DNA from: Gracilaria vermiculophylla
Lineage: Eukaryota > Rhodophyta > Florideophyceae > Gracilariales > Gracilariaceae
Direction of reading: 5' to 3'
Length of the DNA stretch: 64,000 nt
Assembly: GCA_019155205.2 (NCBI GenBank)
Contig: JAHNZQ020000308.1
Location: 3,768,012 to 3,832,011, forward strand
Shown piece by piece: positions 31,401-40,876 of this stretch. Position 1 is the first letter of the stretch, and the number at the start of each line of letters is the position of its first letter. The notes beneath the pieces were generated by a model. The model worked only from the letters and a program-made list of their open reading frames with translations, did not search any database and was not told the origin of the DNA. The position numbers and the translations under genes are program-made.

Positions 31401-32489
31401 TCGAGATTCATACTGGATGGAAGCTTGCTGATGAAGTCTCAAATAAGCTGGGCTTAAATCACCACGATGTACAATTTTAGCCATATCACGTGGCTGGATG
31501 CCTGCAAATTCTCTCAAAGTAGATATGCCACAGCTTGATATGATCTTTTCCACCTGAGACTGCCGAATCCCAGCTATCATCAGCAAAGAATCGGCCGCAC
31601 TGAGAGTTTCCGAAGCAAACTTTCGCCACGGTGACAACAGTTGGAGGGGCGCATCGGGCCTCGGAAGCGAGGAATTCTCATCAAAACTTCTGGTAAACGC
31701 GAGAAAATCTCGTTTCATCCTCTGAAAGAAATACTTGAGATTGCGGTTGTCTAGACGGACCGGAGTATGTTCAGGTGACCCCAGCCAGAGGTACGAATGT
31801 GGAGGATGCTTAATATCTAATTCTTCGTGTACATTACGGAGCATGGAGGCATATGCAGCCGTCTGAAGGGCAAAGTCAATTGTGCTGAGAGAAGATAGCT
31901 TGACTTCGCAGACGATGTACGCATTAGGATCTATATCCGTTCTTAGAGCTTCTGTCAAGAAAGGGTCTGAGGCGGACAAGATAAGCAAATCCGCGTAGCC
32001 GGAAAAAGCATCATCATGAAGTGCAGCACCCGCTATGATAGGTTCACGACGCCGAATCGCGTCAATGGTCAATTTGTACCGCTGCGGATGAGCAAACGGA
32101 ATCCGGCATGCCATGGTACCAAGACGATTTTCCAAGAATCTCAGAACGCGTTCTTCATGAGCTTTTCCTGCCGATTTCAGTGCAACTTCGAGAGCAGTTG
32201 GTTCATCCCGCGGTGGCACAGTGGCGCATTTACGACGTGAAAGCTCATTCAGATGCGCGACGTATCGTGAACGACGAAATAAGACGAGATCATATGGAGA
32301 CCTTGTAGGAGTGCATCGATGTTCCTGGTTGGAACAATGCTCTCTGGACTGAGAACACTGCAGCGGAGTCCTTCGACCGCAATTCCAAGGCAATGACGGG
32401 AAACGAAGGCGGTTTGAAATATGCTGCCACGGATTCCGAAAAAGAGGTAACTGGAACAATGACGTTTTCCAACTTGAATCTAGAGCCAT
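28467..32489 (-). CDS. RecB-like nuclease / RNase H-like / SF1 helicase fusion (TM0106 type), 1340 aa
   Basis: Intronless, with ATG at 32489. Residues about 64-260 match the TM0106 RecB-like nuclease: SPYDLVLFRRSRYVAHL, FSGYADLLIL, CEVKLSS and ALQTAAY supply the D, ExK and QxxxY positions. Residues about 410-620 resemble the YprB RNase H-like fold (MFFDMEGYP, FHYGHYEISALQRI). The C-terminal half is a UPF1-like SF1 helicase: GPPGSGKTS near 883, FVDEASQVP near 1017, VGDQQQLEMP, VVAPYNIQ, VGTVDKFQGQQ near 1213 and LNVAISRAQ near 1283. The first 60 residues are Ser/Arg-rich and may target an organelle. Such fusions are common in bacteria, so bacterial ancestry is plausible. A DNA or RNA repair/processing role is inferred; the substrate is unknown. 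Confidence 0.88.
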   Translation of the reverse strand: MALDSSWKTSLFQLPLFRNPWQHISNRLRFPSLPWNCGRRTPLQCSQSREHCSNQEHRCTPTRSPYDLVLFRRSRYVAHLNELSRRKCATVPPRDEPTALEVALKSAGKAHEERVLRFLENRLGTMACRIPFAHPQRYKLTIDAIRRREPIIAGAALHDDAFSGYADLLILSASDPFLTEALRTDIDPNAYIVCEVKLSSLSTIDFALQTAAYASMLRNVHEELDIKHPPHSYLWLGSPEHTPVRLDNRNLKYFFQRMKRDFLAFTRSFDENSSLPRPDAPLQLLSPWRKFASETLSAADSLLMIAGIRQSQVEKIISSCGISTLREFAGIQPRDMAKIVHRGDLSPAYLRLHQQASIQYESRRKGSISYRKIFEHGKFMPEFSENDMFFDMEGYPLIENGLEYLFGVSTRENDSFQAYWAHTRDEEEQAFIQLVNFVRNKIEDQSKHDNIRPHVFHYGHYEISALQRIAMRVTSARGLEAASTLESLLEDEVFMDIYKFIKSELLIGDPSYSIKSVEKIVGVAREEDELADAQSSVAMYHEWRMKFFPEEQHSIDGIDCNHILRKIHDYNKQDCQSLVLVVNWLGKVFPSKTAESATLVNDSREASSDEDCDLPESIILPGSCGRTMIQKQDDSRTIQASEKLAHLLIEEKSDFLRSTAHQTLYHLLGFYVRESSPIRRAFRDRVEAAASGRFSELLEDEKCITGLVLLDKRDIGDKSKKTLLSYSFNKEQYIGLPEGESVAFVTFSSTSPDPESEVKLEPVHRFMTILNLDNMKDATTGIATLSLKYEEGYSPPKHGSIISSNELKICDASLRKSILRKAEKLFSEKDNDMTVSLPNAFLNRRRLDEDCKEKSLRLLRQKKGQGENLAAFLASREVCGVFAIQGPPGSGKTSLSATVIHNLIIKHNKTVAVSSNSHAAIDNLLRSVARLGLDYANICKIGTKCSEDQNIPFKGNIRDLQVKPVSEPYKRHATSSNTSINPKRISKRQQRSAALVGATCYQLCRKDNDGLFDFLFVDEASQVPVANFLAMSSSAKYAVLVGDQQQLEMPIKGAHPGESGKSCLAYLVGDGITTVPSYRGLFLEYSYRMAPTLCNFVSKTFYDGALLSAPLCEKNQLLWSSTDEDRLSSDAGVIYISCDKEYENENRTPTMGKFHQPAEVLIISKLVHGLLGFKYTIHSERRKLCTQDILVVAPYNIQARAIRQSLSPEIRVGTVDKFQGQQAAIVIISLCTGDPRREGNMEAEECIYSSNNYPNQEQVAGQRSPFESQRKRLKFVLQRNRLNVAISRAQCLAFVVGHSDPFVNMPINHIDDVALVGLFEHLREEGERKEINNILSASRT

Positions 32490-33294
32490 GACGAATTGCA
32501 GAAGTAAGCGTTTGGGCGAACTGTCTTATTCTTCCATTGTCCTCCGCATCTTTCAGCGGGCTTGTATTCGATACTAAGATAGAGGATGGGATTTAAACTC
32601 CCACCTAGATTTAATCTATTCCCTCGACAACAGAGTTCAAATAAGCTGGGAGCATTTCTCGGCAGCATCTATTACCATCACACGCTGTTGATAACTCTTT
32701 CCAAGAATTACAGCCATTAAGAACTACTGAAAGCGTACCGGACTAAAGATATGGACGAAGGCTCGAATGATGGAACAAGTAGAGTAGCAGAGGGTTGGAA
32801 GTTACCGTAATAAATTGTAAAATTAGATTTTCGAGACATAATTGATCTGGACAGCAATGTTCCCCAAGCAACGAAAAACCTCGAAAAGCTTTTTGTTGCG
32901 CAGCGCAAATCACCATATTAGTAATGCGGATGCCGAGTCCACCATAACAATCATCATGATCGTTTATGTTTAACGAGGAACCAATTCTTCAACCATACAG
33001 TCTCTGTGTGGCATTGCGAAACGATACATATCCTCCTAAATACCTGGAACACTTTGCTTGGAGTGGATCACGATAAGGAAGAAAGAACATTCTTTTCAAC
33101 AGACAATTGCCGAAGTTCTTTCTCTGTGAAAACTACTCACTTTTTGTTCCAATTATCGTCAAAGCTCGGTCTTAACTCGACAACTACCTGAATTCTTTTC
33201 ATGGATAGAATCGTTAGGCAGCTTTAGAAATCGTATACAACTCGTATATTTGGACAAATCCCGTGTGTGGCACTGAAGATCACCACCCGTCGTC
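32490..33294. other. Divergent promoter between nuclease-helicase and Na+/H+ exchanger
   Basis: No frame with motifs, no repeat, no RNA gene. The composition is moderately AT-rich near 32780-33200. Confidence 0.55.
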
Positions 33295-35205
33295 ATGTCC
33301 ACAGAAACCCCTGAGGCGAGCAGGCCAAGCGACCCAAACTCTACAAATCAGAATTTTCCTTCTCTTTCTGAGTTTCTGCATCAGGCCACACTTTCGGAAT
33401 CTCAATCTCGTCGAAAAGCATGGCTCTACTTTGGCGGCACCATCATAGCGTTTGCTATTATTGTCACAATGTGGTCCACAAGCTCTGCTTCCCACAGAGC
33501 TATGCAATGCCCAGATTGTAATTGTGGAGCAGACGGGGGCGCACCACCAGTTTCTTACGAGGGTGCGGAAGCCGCGCTTGGAGTTGGTTTGTCTATCTTC
33601 ACTATACAGTTGACATTGTGTATATTTGCTGCTTACATTCTTGTGCAGAATCGCCTCATATTTTTACCGTCTTGCATTGCGTATGTGCTCCTTGGCATCT
33701 TGGTTGGCAGTATAGTGCGAGTTAGTGGTGCAGCAAATGCACTTGGATTCAGCCTACCGAATCAAGAGCAGTTTTTCACTTTCATTCTTCCACCGATCAT
33801 TCTCGAAGCTGGGTACTCTTTGAACAAGGCTGACTTTTATGCTGAAGGCCTTGGTATTCTTTTACTGGCAGTTCCGGGAACTTTAATATCTGCATTAGCT
33901 TTTGGAATAGGAATGTATGTTGCTGGAATATTAGGAATAAGTTACTTTTTTTCTTTCTGGGAAGCTATGACATTCGGGGCACTGCTCTCGGCTGTTGATC
34001 CCGTTGCTACCATTGCAATATTCTCTGCTCTGAAAGTTAACAAGACACTCCACTTTCTTGTTTTTGGTGAATCAGTTCTCAACGATGCAGTAGCTATTGT
34101 CTTATATCGCACGTTCTCCCGATTAATTGGTTACGCAGTCACGAGTTGGTACGGTCCATTGTTCAAATTTGTCTACATTTTCTTCGGTTCTTTGATGGTG
34201 GGAGCCTTGTTGGCAGCGATCACAGCGCTCGTGCTCAAACATATTAATCTCTATCGGAATCCGTCGTTGGAATTTTCGTTTTATCTTCTTATGGCATATC
34301 TTCCGTACCCTTTTTGTGACGGGATTGGCATGAGTGGCATCTTAGGAATTCTGACGAGCTCCGTCGTCTTGGCCCATTACGCTCATTACAATCTATCCAA
34401 AATCACACAAATATCCTCACAGCAAGTTTTCCGATCACTCGCATTTCTTGCCGAAACCTTCGTGTTTATTTACCTGGGAACGGCATTGACCACGTTCAAT
34501 CATTCTTGGCATATAGCTACAATCGTGTGGGGTATCATATTCACTCTAGTATCTCGCGCAGCGAATATCTATCCTCTGACGCACTTATTGAACAAGTATC
34601 GGAGTGACAAGATATCAAAGAAGACTCAACTGATTATGTGGTTTAGTGGCTCCTTGCGTGGCGCAATTGCCTGGGCACTTTCCCTGAGTCTGCCCAGCCG
34701 CAACGGCTCAGATGACACTCGAAGGGTGGTCATTTCTTCAACATTAGCAATAGTTCTTTTCACAGTAATTGTGTTGGGTGGAGGCATGCTTCCTTTACTG
34801 AGATTGGTCCGAATCGAAGATGAAGCCAATGAAGTGCAAAATAATGACAGCCAGGACAGCAGAGAGGGCTCTGAAGAACTACCAAATGGAACCACATTTC
34901 AGGAATCCCCATCTCTCGCGAGTTTGTTTGCCCAACGGTTGAGCCGATTAGATGAAACTTGGCTCAGACCAACGCTCGTTGCATCATCGACTCGAAGCAT
35001 GATCGCGACCAACAGAACTCTGCAGACCCTGGCCGTTTCAGCAGTTGAGCGTCTTACACCACATCAACTTGGTTCGTTGCTTGATTCATCGGCAGCACCG
35101 GATTTATCATCCGTAGGCGAGCCACTGGCTGAGTGCAACCGAGAAGAAGAGGATGTAGAACTCGCCGTTGTAAGCGTGAACAAAGACCAGCTTACTTTTG
35201 AATGA
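33295..35205 (+). CDS. Na+/H+ exchanger, CPA1/NHE family (636 aa)
   Basis: Exchanges Na+ or K+ for H+ across a membrane. The ATG at 33295 is the start. One hydrophobic segment (residues about 44-60) precedes a Cys-containing loop, then the transport domain (about 97-500) with roughly 12 spans. Signatures: FFTFILPPIILEAGYSL (amiloride-site region), SAVDPVATIAIFSALK, FGESVLNDAVAIVLY (the ion-binding Asn-Asp) and SGSLRGAIAWALS (conserved Arg). The relatively short acidic C-terminal tail and sequence style are closer to organellar NHE8/NHE6-type or plant NHX5/6-type exchangers than to plasma-membrane ones; that placement is tentative. It converges with CMC2 (91 nt apart). Confidence 0.9.
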   Translation: MSTETPEASRPSDPNSTNQNFPSLSEFLHQATLSESQSRRKAWLYFGGTIIAFAIIVTMWSTSSASHRAMQCPDCNCGADGGAPPVSYEGAEAALGVGLSIFTIQLTLCIFAAYILVQNRLIFLPSCIAYVLLGILVGSIVRVSGAANALGFSLPNQEQFFTFILPPIILEAGYSLNKADFYAEGLGILLLAVPGTLISALAFGIGMYVAGILGISYFFSFWEAMTFGALLSAVDPVATIAIFSALKVNKTLHFLVFGESVLNDAVAIVLYRTFSRLIGYAVTSWYGPLFKFVYIFFGSLMVGALLAAITALVLKHINLYRNPSLEFSFYLLMAYLPYPFCDGIGMSGILGILTSSVVLAHYAHYNLSKITQISSQQVFRSLAFLAETFVFIYLGTALTTFNHSWHIATIVWGIIFTLVSRAANIYPLTHLLNKYRSDKISKKTQLIMWFSGSLRGAIAWALSLSLPSRNGSDDTRRVVISSTLAIVLFTVIVLGGGMLPLLRLVRIEDEANEVQNNDSQDSREGSEELPNGTTFQESPSLASLFAQRLSRLDETWLRPTLVASSTRSMIATNRTLQTLAVSAVERLTPHQLGSLLDSSAAPDLSSVGEPLAECNREEEDVELAVVSVNKDQLTFE

Positions 35206-35295
35206 GACAGGTAAGATAACCTGATTAACTCCACGAGAACCTATGAGATGAATGTATGATTTCTGCAAAAATACTACATGAATAATCAGAACGGC

Positions 35296-35615
35296 TCACT
35301 GAAAGTGCTTTTCGTCTTCCAACGTTTGGCGAAGGCGGTCTTTCTCCTTCTTTGCCTTGGCGGCGTTGAGTTCCCTCTTGACGAGATACTCTTGAGATAA
35401 GCATTTATCAAGAGCCGCCTTTGCATTGTTGCAAGCGCCGAGAAATTTGGCAAAACGATGATGTGCGTGGCATTGTTTAAGATTCAGGATTGCTTCTTGA
35501 CACTTTTTTCACACGTCAGAGGCGCTCTTTTGGACGACATTCTACTGAAAAATTATATATGTTGGGTGCTTGAGCGTACCATGGGATGCAGGTGTGGGGC
35601 GAGGGTTGGATGCAT
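35296..35615 (-). CDS. CMC2: COX assembly mitochondrial protein CMC2, two exons (80 aa)
   Basis: A twin Cys protein of the mitochondrial intermembrane space required for cytochrome c oxidase assembly. Exon 1 (35615-35580) encodes MHPTLAPHLHPM, matching the family opening MHPxLxPHLH. The 77-nt intron (35579-35503) has a GTACGC donor, a CTGACG branch and AAAAAG acceptor. Exon 2 (35502-35296) encodes CQEAILNLKQCH and CNNAKAALDKC, the two Cx9C pairs separated by the usual short linker, then a Lys-rich tail. The phase-0 join gives 243 nt in total. The gene is too short and split to appear as one long frame. Confidence 0.9.
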
Positions 35616-36230
35616 TTCAATTATGATTGAGAGGGAAGTGCGAATCGCTAAGGATGGACTCCCTCCAAGGACGACGCAGAAGGTCCGCAGTCACAGCAGT
35701 CATTAGTTCGCCTCTGGCTGAGCATGGGAGGTGATTTGTGGGAATGTCCTCTACAATTTGAAGAACGCACGTTTTCGCGCGCCGTGTAGATCTATCAGAG
35801 GTCTTGCGGTTACTTTTAGGAACATCCAAAGGATACAGTAAGAGGTTAACGGCAACCCTCAACTTCCTGATTCTTTCAGGCGATGTTTAGTGTAAAGTTG
35901 TGCAAGTGTAAAAATATTTTCAGAATATTTTACACGAGGGCTTTAGAGCCAAAAGGTAGCTCCTCCTGGCGCTTACAAGCTCGAGCCTAACGACTTGCTC
36001 ACCCCGTCTGCTGCGTTCAGTGAGTCATCTGCGCTTTTGCGTTCTTCATTTCCTCGTGCCTCTTCGTCTTTTCACACTTCGCGACTATTTGAGGCCGAGT
36101 GTTCGAAATCGGAGAACGGATTCATTCGCCGTTATCCTTGCGAATCAATATTGACCGCCGAAGACCACTTTCGCAGGCTTAATTCTTTGATTTCGACGAT
36201 TATTTGGTAGGCCATTCTGGCCGAAGGTGA
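35616..36230. other. Divergent promoter of CMC2 and CK2 alpha
   Basis: Should contain the missing 5-prime exon or leader of CK2 alpha. An ATG TTT AGT|GTAAAG at 35882 is one possible, unproven first mini-exon. No other feature seen. Confidence 0.4.
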
Positions 36231-37608
36231 AGCGCGGTGGAGACCATTCGCAGATACGACCAGGGCGGCGCAGGCCCTGGAGGGCCGGAGAGCGCCGCCC
36301 TTCGGGTCAGACGACAACGAAATGGTGTTTTGAGCGTCGCCACCGTCTACAGCGATGTCAACGTCCGACGTTCACCAGACTACTGGGATTACGACAATCT
36401 ACAAGTTCGGTGGGGGTAAGTTGTACGAATTTCCCATATCTCAATCAATTCGAAACCTACGCGCAGCGACCCTAGAAAATTCTCATCCGCTTCGATGGTA
36501 TTTTTCGACATTTTGCCGCTGAAGCCAAGCAGTTTTCGTTGTGTGTAGCCATACTGAATACTAACTACCGATGTCTGTTTGCACGTTGTTCCAATTTTAT
36601 GCGAACTTTTTGTTTCTTTCAATCGTTTCCAGAAATCAAGATGACTACGAAGTCGTACGAAAAGTAGGCCGTGGAAAGTACTCGGACGTGTTTGAAGGTG
36701 TCAACGTTCTCAAGAATGAGAAATGTGTAATAAAAATTCTCAAACCTGTCAAGAAGAAGAAGATAAAGCGTGAGATAAAAATCCTACAAAGCCTTTGTGG
36801 AGGCACAAATATCGTCCAGTTGAAGGATATTTGCCGGGATCCGCATTCAAAAGTACCTTCTCTCATCTTCGAGTACATTAACAACCAGGACTTCAAGACA
36901 TTATTCCCTAAATTTACTTCCGCTGATGTGCGCTACTATATCTATGAAGTACTCAAAGCATTGGAATATGCGCACTCAAATGGAGTGATGCACCGCGATG
37001 TGAAACCGCACAATATCGTGGTAGACCATGAAAACAAGAGGCTGCGTCTAATTGACTGGGGTCTCGCTGAATTCTACTTCCCGCACAAAGAGTACAATGT
37101 GCGGGTTGCATCCCGGTACTTCAAAGGCCCAGAGTTACTGGTGGATTTGCAAGACTATGATTATTCTCTGGACATATGGTCCCTTGGATGCATGTTTGCA
37201 GGAATGATCTTCCGAAAAGAACCTTTCTTTCACGGTCACGACAATCAAGACCAGCTGGTGAAGATTGCAAAGGTTCTGGGCACTAGAGATCTACAGGATT
37301 ATCTTACCAAGTATGGGTTACAACTAGACGAGAACTTCACAGCCATGATAGGCTCTCATCAGAGAAAGTCGTGGGAGAGCTTTATCAGAGACGAAAACCG
37401 GCATTTAGCAACTGCGGACGCACTTGATTTGCTCAGTCATATGTTAGTATATGACCATCAGAAACGAATCACCGCAAAGGAAGCAATGGCGCATCATTTC
37501 TTTGCATCTGTTCGGCAAGCAGAAGCGAAGGCTCGAGAGCTTGAAAAAGCTGGGAATGGCACCGCTGAAATTGGATCGGGGAGTGATGCCATGAGCATAG
37601 TTTCGTAG
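36231..37608 (+). CDS. CK2A: Casein kinase 2 catalytic subunit alpha, 5-prime end not resolved
   Basis: A constitutive Ser/Thr kinase with many nuclear and cytosolic targets. Exon A ends at 36415 ([21 protein letters not shown]). The intron 36416-36632 (217 nt) ends TTTCCAG, and exon B 36633-37608 continues with GNQDDYEVV. Kinase landmarks: [11 protein letters not shown] loop, [20 protein letters not shown] (the Lys-rich stretch typical of CK2), [21 protein letters not shown] (DWG in place of DFG, a CK2 hallmark), [12 protein letters not shown] and [12 protein letters not shown]. The C-terminus is short. No in-frame ATG exists between the TGA at 36228 and the CK2-conserved start of exon A, so translation must begin in an upstream exon or at a non-ATG codon; the given start is only the open-frame limit. 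Confidence 0.93.
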
Positions 37609-38629
37609 GGTACGGGATTGAAAGATTCCGCACTGGTTTTAAAGCTGTTGTCAGTGTCAGGAGTTGTAAACTTTTGCATCTCAGACATAAACATATCACC
37701 TGATGTGGTTTTCGCACAGTTAACATGTCGATCTCAACTTCCTCTCGGAAATGGAGGCAATCATGAGTTTCCATTCGCGTGCGTTGTGAATAATTTGCTT
37801 CTACAGTGGCTCTACACGCCCCCAAATAAAATTCAGAGCCAATTCTGAACAAACCACCTCATCCTCCTTATCGTGGATCCCGCGCTTCACGGGTCTTTGT
37901 TGAGCTCATTTGGTATGACATTGTTCGCTTGCACGATGACTGGAGTTTGAAGGATTGTGTGGAAAGTACTGCAGTGATGGTCATGTTATCGACGGGCTTT
38001 TGTGTTTCATTCGACGTCTTTCCTAACTCACTCGCAGTGTTTATCCCTGACAATTTACAATATCTCACTGGTGACGATCCACGAGAACAAGGTGAAGTCC
38101 TCGTTCATGATGATAATTGCGACAAAAGCCAGTCATATTGCTGTATACACAGGTTCTGAAAGGTTTCAAAAGGAATGCGCTGCGACGCTTTGTGGCAGAC
38201 GCCATGTTGCAAAATCGTGTTGCGGAGGAACGTGAAAATTTTTACCGTTTTGGCCACGAAGCGAAGCGTTCAACTAGGGGACCAAGTTTGAGACGCAAAA
38301 AAAAGCACGGTCAAAGGATGCTTGAGCCATTTTAATTTTGGGATACAAAGTGGAAGCATGAAGCATTATTTCCGCAATTTAAAAAGGCCTGGATACCAGA
38401 TTTCTAACCGAAAGTTGACTCAGGCAGCTGGTTCTGAATATAAAACAGTTCATGGACTGAAGGGCCTAGCTAGCAAGGACTGAGGCATGCTCCTTTCATG
38501 TCACTTTGCAGAGCCAATTGCTTATGATGCGAGAGGCAGACGCTAAGAACGCAATACAGTTGCAGATCGATATCTGTGTTGAACAACCCTTTTTGTCCGA
38601 GTAACTTGTGCCTTGGTTTCCATCTCACG
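37609..38629. other. Intergenic, no gene recognised
   Basis: Frames at 37929-38335 on plus overlap without motifs. The leader of the lipase gene lies at the right. Confidence 0.5.
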
Positions 38630-40876
38630 ATGTCGCTCTCAGACGAATTACATCGTGCGGCTCGCGCCTGTCAAGGCGCTGCTGATGCCTTGTCCCATTC
38701 TCTGCGTCCTGGTTCATCACAGTCACAACTTTCTGCATTGCAAATAGACACTTTTCGCGAAGCCGAAGCGTTTTCCATCACTGTTCGTACAGTAATGGAT
38801 AAGCTTGAACCCATCATGCCACTCCTGGAATGCGGAGCGGCATGTGTTGGAAAACAAGCACGGGTGAGAGGATCGTCTGCAGTTTGCAATGGCATTGACA
38901 CACTCGTACACATCCTTTTATCTCTTTTCAACACTTCGAACAATGCAATACTGGATGCCTCTGGAGTGAGATCAAGGTCTCTACTCCCACCCCTGAATGC
39001 TGCATCATGTTTTGAGAAGATGGTGACGCACCATGGCCAGCTTCGGGCTATGTACGGCATAATACATCTGATGTCGAAAATCATAGAACATGTAGATGTG
39101 TCTCAAACCCTCTTTTTGCCTGTATCGGAAGGTACAGAAGCGGACCGTGACTTTGAACCAGCCAAATTTCGGGCTGCTATCAAGCTAGATGACTTCTATG
39201 GTCGCGGTTTTGGTTTTCATTATGCACCAGAGGTGCGAAACGTCTTGCGTGTCGTTAATATTGCACGAGGATCAGTGCACAAATCTCACGTTGATCACGA
39301 TCCTTCCCCTCAATTTGTCAAGAACGTTTTTATGCTTGGATGGGGCTGGGTTTATTCGAACATGGTTCTGATGGACAACCTAGGATTTTCTATTGATGGT
39401 GTTTCCCGTATTGGTGTTGATGAGAATGAGATGTCCATCATTACGTTGCGAAAGTTTATGAACCTTGTTGAAGAGCCTCTGGTAGCTGGTGTTAGTAGCT
39501 TTACAAGTGCGGATGTTGCTATCAACAGCATGTTCTTGGTGCCTCAGCCTGGTGCCGAGGGAGGCATGGAGCCCGTTGATAGCCCGTGGCACAGTGAACG
39601 TCTTCGAGAAGTTTTCAGAACTATCCATACGCCTGTGCGAGCGCGCTTAATGAGCTGCAAAAACCGCCCGATAGCGCCTGCAAAACCCGCCACAGAGATT
39701 CCAAAGAAGCAACGGGCGATGTCTTCCACCTCATCAAAACCGGAAGTAGTGGTACCAACAATGACAAGCGTGCCAGCAAACGGGCGAACTCATCGTCCTC
39801 GCGTTTCGCCAATATCGAAGCCAAACATTCAGCACGTCAATGCAACCATCGCCGCGGCCGCGAAAACTTCAGTCGCTTCAACTGAAGGTTCTTTCAAGGT
39901 TGAAGACGGAGGTCCATCCTTAACGAAGACGGCAAGTGGATGGAGTGATGTCGTGGAAAAGAGCTATCTCGCATCGGCGTTCAAATCGAGTGTCACTTCC
40001 ATCCACACCAACGTTTCCTCCTTCTTAGGCATAGAAGAAGCAAAACCCGCTGTCGGTTTAATCATTCATTTTCATGGTGGAGGGTTTGTGTCACAGAGTA
40101 CGTCCAGTCACCAAGCATTTATGAAGGAGATATGTGCAGACATTCCCGACTCGGTAATGTTTTCCGTTGACTACAAATTAGCTCCAGAGTACAAGTATCC
40201 AATAGCTCTCCACGAATGTACTTACGCTTACCTTTGGGCTCTGCAGAACGCTAGTCGGCTTGGAACACTTGCGGAGCGCGTCGTGTTTGTTGGAGACTCT
40301 GCAGGGGGAAATCTAGCGGTGGCCGTTGCGTTGCTTGCCGTAGAGCTTGGTTTTCGTCCTCCTGATGCTGTTTGTGTTGCATATCCCGCGCTTCACATAA
40401 AGAGCGCTTGGAGCCCTTCGCGTTTACTATCGTTTTTTGACCCGCTGCTTCCTCTTTCGGTGTTGGAATTCTGTTTGAAGTCGTACGTGGGAGAAAGCTG
40501 TCCTGATCACGACAGCCCACTGCTTTCGCCCACATTAGCGTCTGATGAACAATTGCGACGCTTACCGCCGGTAACATTGCTTTGTGGATCTTTAGATCCT
40601 CTGCTGGATGATTCCGCGTTGTTTGTGCACCGGCTACGAAACGCAGGACGCGAACAGGATTGCCTAAAAGTTTACGATGGTATGCCGCACGGATTCATGA
40701 ATATGATTCAAGTGAGTATATCTGCTCGTCGGGCTTTGCATTTTTTGGCCAAGCAGATCTCCGTCGCTCTTCAAGTACCGCTCAGCAAGCGCACGGGTCT
40801 CGTAGATGTGGAAGAAGACGACAGCAAACGCAGTAGATTAGAGGGGGAACTGATTTTGTCCGGTGAAAACGCATAG
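38630..40876 (+). CDS. Hormone-sensitive lipase-like protein with N-terminal HSL domain (748 aa)
   Basis: Hydrolyses acylglycerols or other acyl esters. The start is the ATG at 38630; the frame opens earlier only with GTG. Residues 1 to about 330 form an all-helical region resembling the N-terminal domain of animal hormone-sensitive lipase (LIPE). A Ser/Pro/Lys-rich linker (about 345-440) follows, then the catalytic domain: HFHGGGFVSQST (oxyanion hole, about 480), GDSAGGNLAVA (nucleophile Ser, about 556), SLDPLLDD (Asp, about 657) and MPHGFMNM (His, about 686). The full triad is present. The presence of the N-terminal domain separates it from bacterial HSL-type esterases. Single exon. Lipid-droplet association is inferred. 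Confidence 0.9.
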   Translation: MSLSDELHRAARACQGAADALSHSLRPGSSQSQLSALQIDTFREAEAFSITVRTVMDKLEPIMPLLECGAACVGKQARVRGSSAVCNGIDTLVHILLSLFNTSNNAILDASGVRSRSLLPPLNAASCFEKMVTHHGQLRAMYGIIHLMSKIIEHVDVSQTLFLPVSEGTEADRDFEPAKFRAAIKLDDFYGRGFGFHYAPEVRNVLRVVNIARGSVHKSHVDHDPSPQFVKNVFMLGWGWVYSNMVLMDNLGFSIDGVSRIGVDENEMSIITLRKFMNLVEEPLVAGVSSFTSADVAINSMFLVPQPGAEGGMEPVDSPWHSERLREVFRTIHTPVRARLMSCKNRPIAPAKPATEIPKKQRAMSSTSSKPEVVVPTMTSVPANGRTHRPRVSPISKPNIQHVNATIAAAAKTSVASTEGSFKVEDGGPSLTKTASGWSDVVEKSYLASAFKSSVTSIHTNVSSFLGIEEAKPAVGLIIHFHGGGFVSQSTSSHQAFMKEICADIPDSVMFSVDYKLAPEYKYPIALHECTYAYLWALQNASRLGTLAERVVFVGDSAGGNLAVAVALLAVELGFRPPDAVCVAYPALHIKSAWSPSRLLSFFDPLLPLSVLEFCLKSYVGESCPDHDSPLLSPTLASDEQLRRLPPVTLLCGSLDPLLDDSALFVHRLRNAGREQDCLKVYDGMPHGFMNMIQVSISARRALHFLAKQISVALQVPLSKRTGLVDVEEDDSKRSRLEGELILSGENA

